Assembly (NCBI RefSeq): GCF_001592875.1 | Contig: NZ_LSOF01000004.1 | Location: 1-64,000 of the forward strand | DNA from: Pseudomonas sp. BMS12 | GTDB lineage: Bacteria; Pseudomonadota; Gammaproteobacteria; Pseudomonadales; Pseudomonadaceae | Reading direction: 5' to 3' | Length of the DNA stretch: 64,000 nucleotides | Part shown: piece after piece, positions 63,356 through 64,000 of the stretch | Position numbering within the stretch: the stretch's first letter is position 1 | How the letters are laid out: every line of letters begins with the position of its first letter | Translations under genes and position numbers: made by a program | Notes under the pieces: model-generated | Databases searched by the model: none | Seen by the model: only the letters and a program-made list of their open reading frames with translations | What the model was told of the DNA's origin: nothing

Positions 63356-63373
63356 TTGGGTAGTCCTCTTCTG

Positions 63374-63514
63374 AGAACCAGCCAGGAGTGATTGCGCGTC
63401 GGAAAAACTGCGTTAAAAGCGGGCTCGGGCTGCTCATTTACAGGGCGTAAACTCCGCGCCCTCGCCCGCTTTTGCCTTGTTTTTCTCTAGCGCACCCACT
63501 CCTGAACCGGTTCT
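63374..63514 (-). repeat. 142-bp-type palindrome-ended element, copy C
   Basis: A 141-bp copy, ends AGAACC and GGTTCT, in the same orientation as copy B. It carries TGCTCATTTACAGGGCGTAAACT and CGTTAAAAGCGGGCTCG words. It lies just upstream of the PuuD-like start, so it may include the gene's promoter. Confidence 0.78.
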
Positions 63515-63676
63515 AAATGGTTGAAGTGGGCTGCCCTTGGGAGAGCGGGCTAGCGGTTCACCAGAATCGTGAGTCCGCTCGCCCAAGGGGTGCCGCGTCC
63601 CGATCTTTGCCGGTTCACTGCACCAATGCCGCGCCCGCGCGGCAGGTTGTTCGGTGTTGCTTGGTGTTGCTCGGTC

Positions 63677-63808
63677 TGTGTGGGAGCGGCTTTAGCCGCG
63701 ATTGAGACCCCGCTAAGAGCTATCGCGACTGAAGCGGAGTGCCGCCCAGCCGATCCCACAGAGGCGGCATTGGTGCTACCTGTGTCGCGGCCAAGGCCCC
63801 TCCTACAA
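63677..63808. repeat. REP cluster
   Basis: A unit GTGGGAGCGGCTTTAGCCGC is followed by an inverted relative near 63720-63762 and a further unit (GTCGCGGCCAAGGCCCCTCCTAC). They fill much of the 500-bp gap between the PuuD-like gene and the bauC-like gene. No gene was seen in the gap. Confidence 0.75.
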
Positions 63809-63817
63809 ATACAGAGC

Positions 63818-63846
63818 AAAAAAAGGGCCGGTCCGAAGACCAGCCC
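63818..63846 (-). terminator. Rho-independent terminator of the bauC-like gene
   Basis: On the minus strand GGGCTGGTC, loop TTCG, GACCGGCCC (one mismatch), followed by seven Ts. Confidence 0.85.
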
Positions 63847-63855
63847 TGGTAGTGC

Positions 63856-64000
63856 TTAGCTGTTGCTGTTGCTCGGGAAGGCGAATTGCGCCGCCTCGTG
63901 AGTGGCGCGCTGCGGCCAGCGCTGGGTGATGGTCTTGCGCTTGGTGTAGAAGCGCACACCGTCCGGGCCGTAGGCTGCGAGGTCGCCGAACAGCGAGCGC
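63856..64000 (-). CDS. CoA-acylating semialdehyde dehydrogenase, C-terminal part (BauC/MmsA-like)
   Basis: The window ends inside this gene; only the last 47 codons are present (minus strand). The end reads [29 protein letters not shown], typical of methylmalonate-semialdehyde / 3-oxopropanoate dehydrogenases. The TQRWPQ and final [12 protein letters not shown] tail resembles P. aeruginosa BauC (beta-alanine catabolism) more than MmsA, which ends in ...TARW. The rest lies outside the window. Confidence 0.78.
   Translation of the reverse strand, partial: RSLFGDLAAYGPDGVRFYTKRKTITQRWPQRATHEAAQFAFPSNSNS

Overview
The window is chromosomal DNA of a GC-rich gammaproteobacterium, almost certainly a Pseudomonas of the P. 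aeruginosa/mendocina/oleovorans side of the genus. The main reasons are an intact nadB / algU-mucA-mucB-mucC-mucD / lepA-lepB-DUF4845-rnc-era-recO-pdxJ block, a tctED / opdH-tctCBA cluster ordered as in P. aeruginosa, Pseudomonas-type REP sequences, and many genus-typical small proteins. No prophage, integrase, transposase or CRISPR array was seen.

Layout. 1-13.7 kb is a mosaic of single genes: LysR/azoR, two tandem paralogous lipoproteins, methyltransferases, GNATs, a DJ-1 family protein, a MerR regulator with a strong operator palindrome, a 1-Cys peroxiredoxin, a CAP protein, and an NnrS plus PpyR-like pair. 13.8-23.8 kb carries an MdaB-like quinone reductase, ppiC, an HPF-like protein, a LysR/SDR pair, a yebC-like gene coupled to a tiny ORF and a Nudix hydrolase, a solitary solute-binding protein and a zinc phospholipase C-like protein. 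23.9-27.2 kb is a three-gene PP2C, Ser/Thr kinase, FHA operon. 27.4-30.5 kb has endonuclease I, a cold-shock protein and a diguanylate cyclase.

30.5-45.7 kb is the conserved core: translation GTPase, signal peptidase, RNase III, Era, RecO and PdxJ on the minus strand behind the AlgU envelope-stress/alginate regulon, then nadB and the succinate dehydrogenase flavinylation factor pair (sdhE, ygfX), ygfZ and an HDOD protein. 46.5-54.1 kb is a complete tripartite tricarboxylate uptake system: the TctDE two-component system is divergent from the porin opdH, tctC, tctB and tctA, followed by an AbrB-type membrane protein. A possible Hfq/Crc site lies in the opdH leader. 54.3-59.3 kb has trmO, dinB, the initiator tRNA, a b561 cytochrome, another solute-binding protein, a GNAT and an orphan PilJ-N protein.

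59.4-64 kb is the accessory part. A NERD-domain membrane protein is bracketed by ~220-bp inverted repeats. It is followed by a strikingly AT-rich two-gene module (two-TM, GAF-like protein plus a 68-aa partner), a glutamine-amidotransferase-class hydrolase and the 3' end of a bauC-like dehydrogenase.

Three repeat families recur: REP pairs, a ~142-bp palindrome-ended element (three copies, one forming the 3' end of a gene), and a longer family whose hairpin stem changes sequence between copies but stays complementary. The best candidate for something undescribed is the AT-rich two-gene module at 61325-62498.
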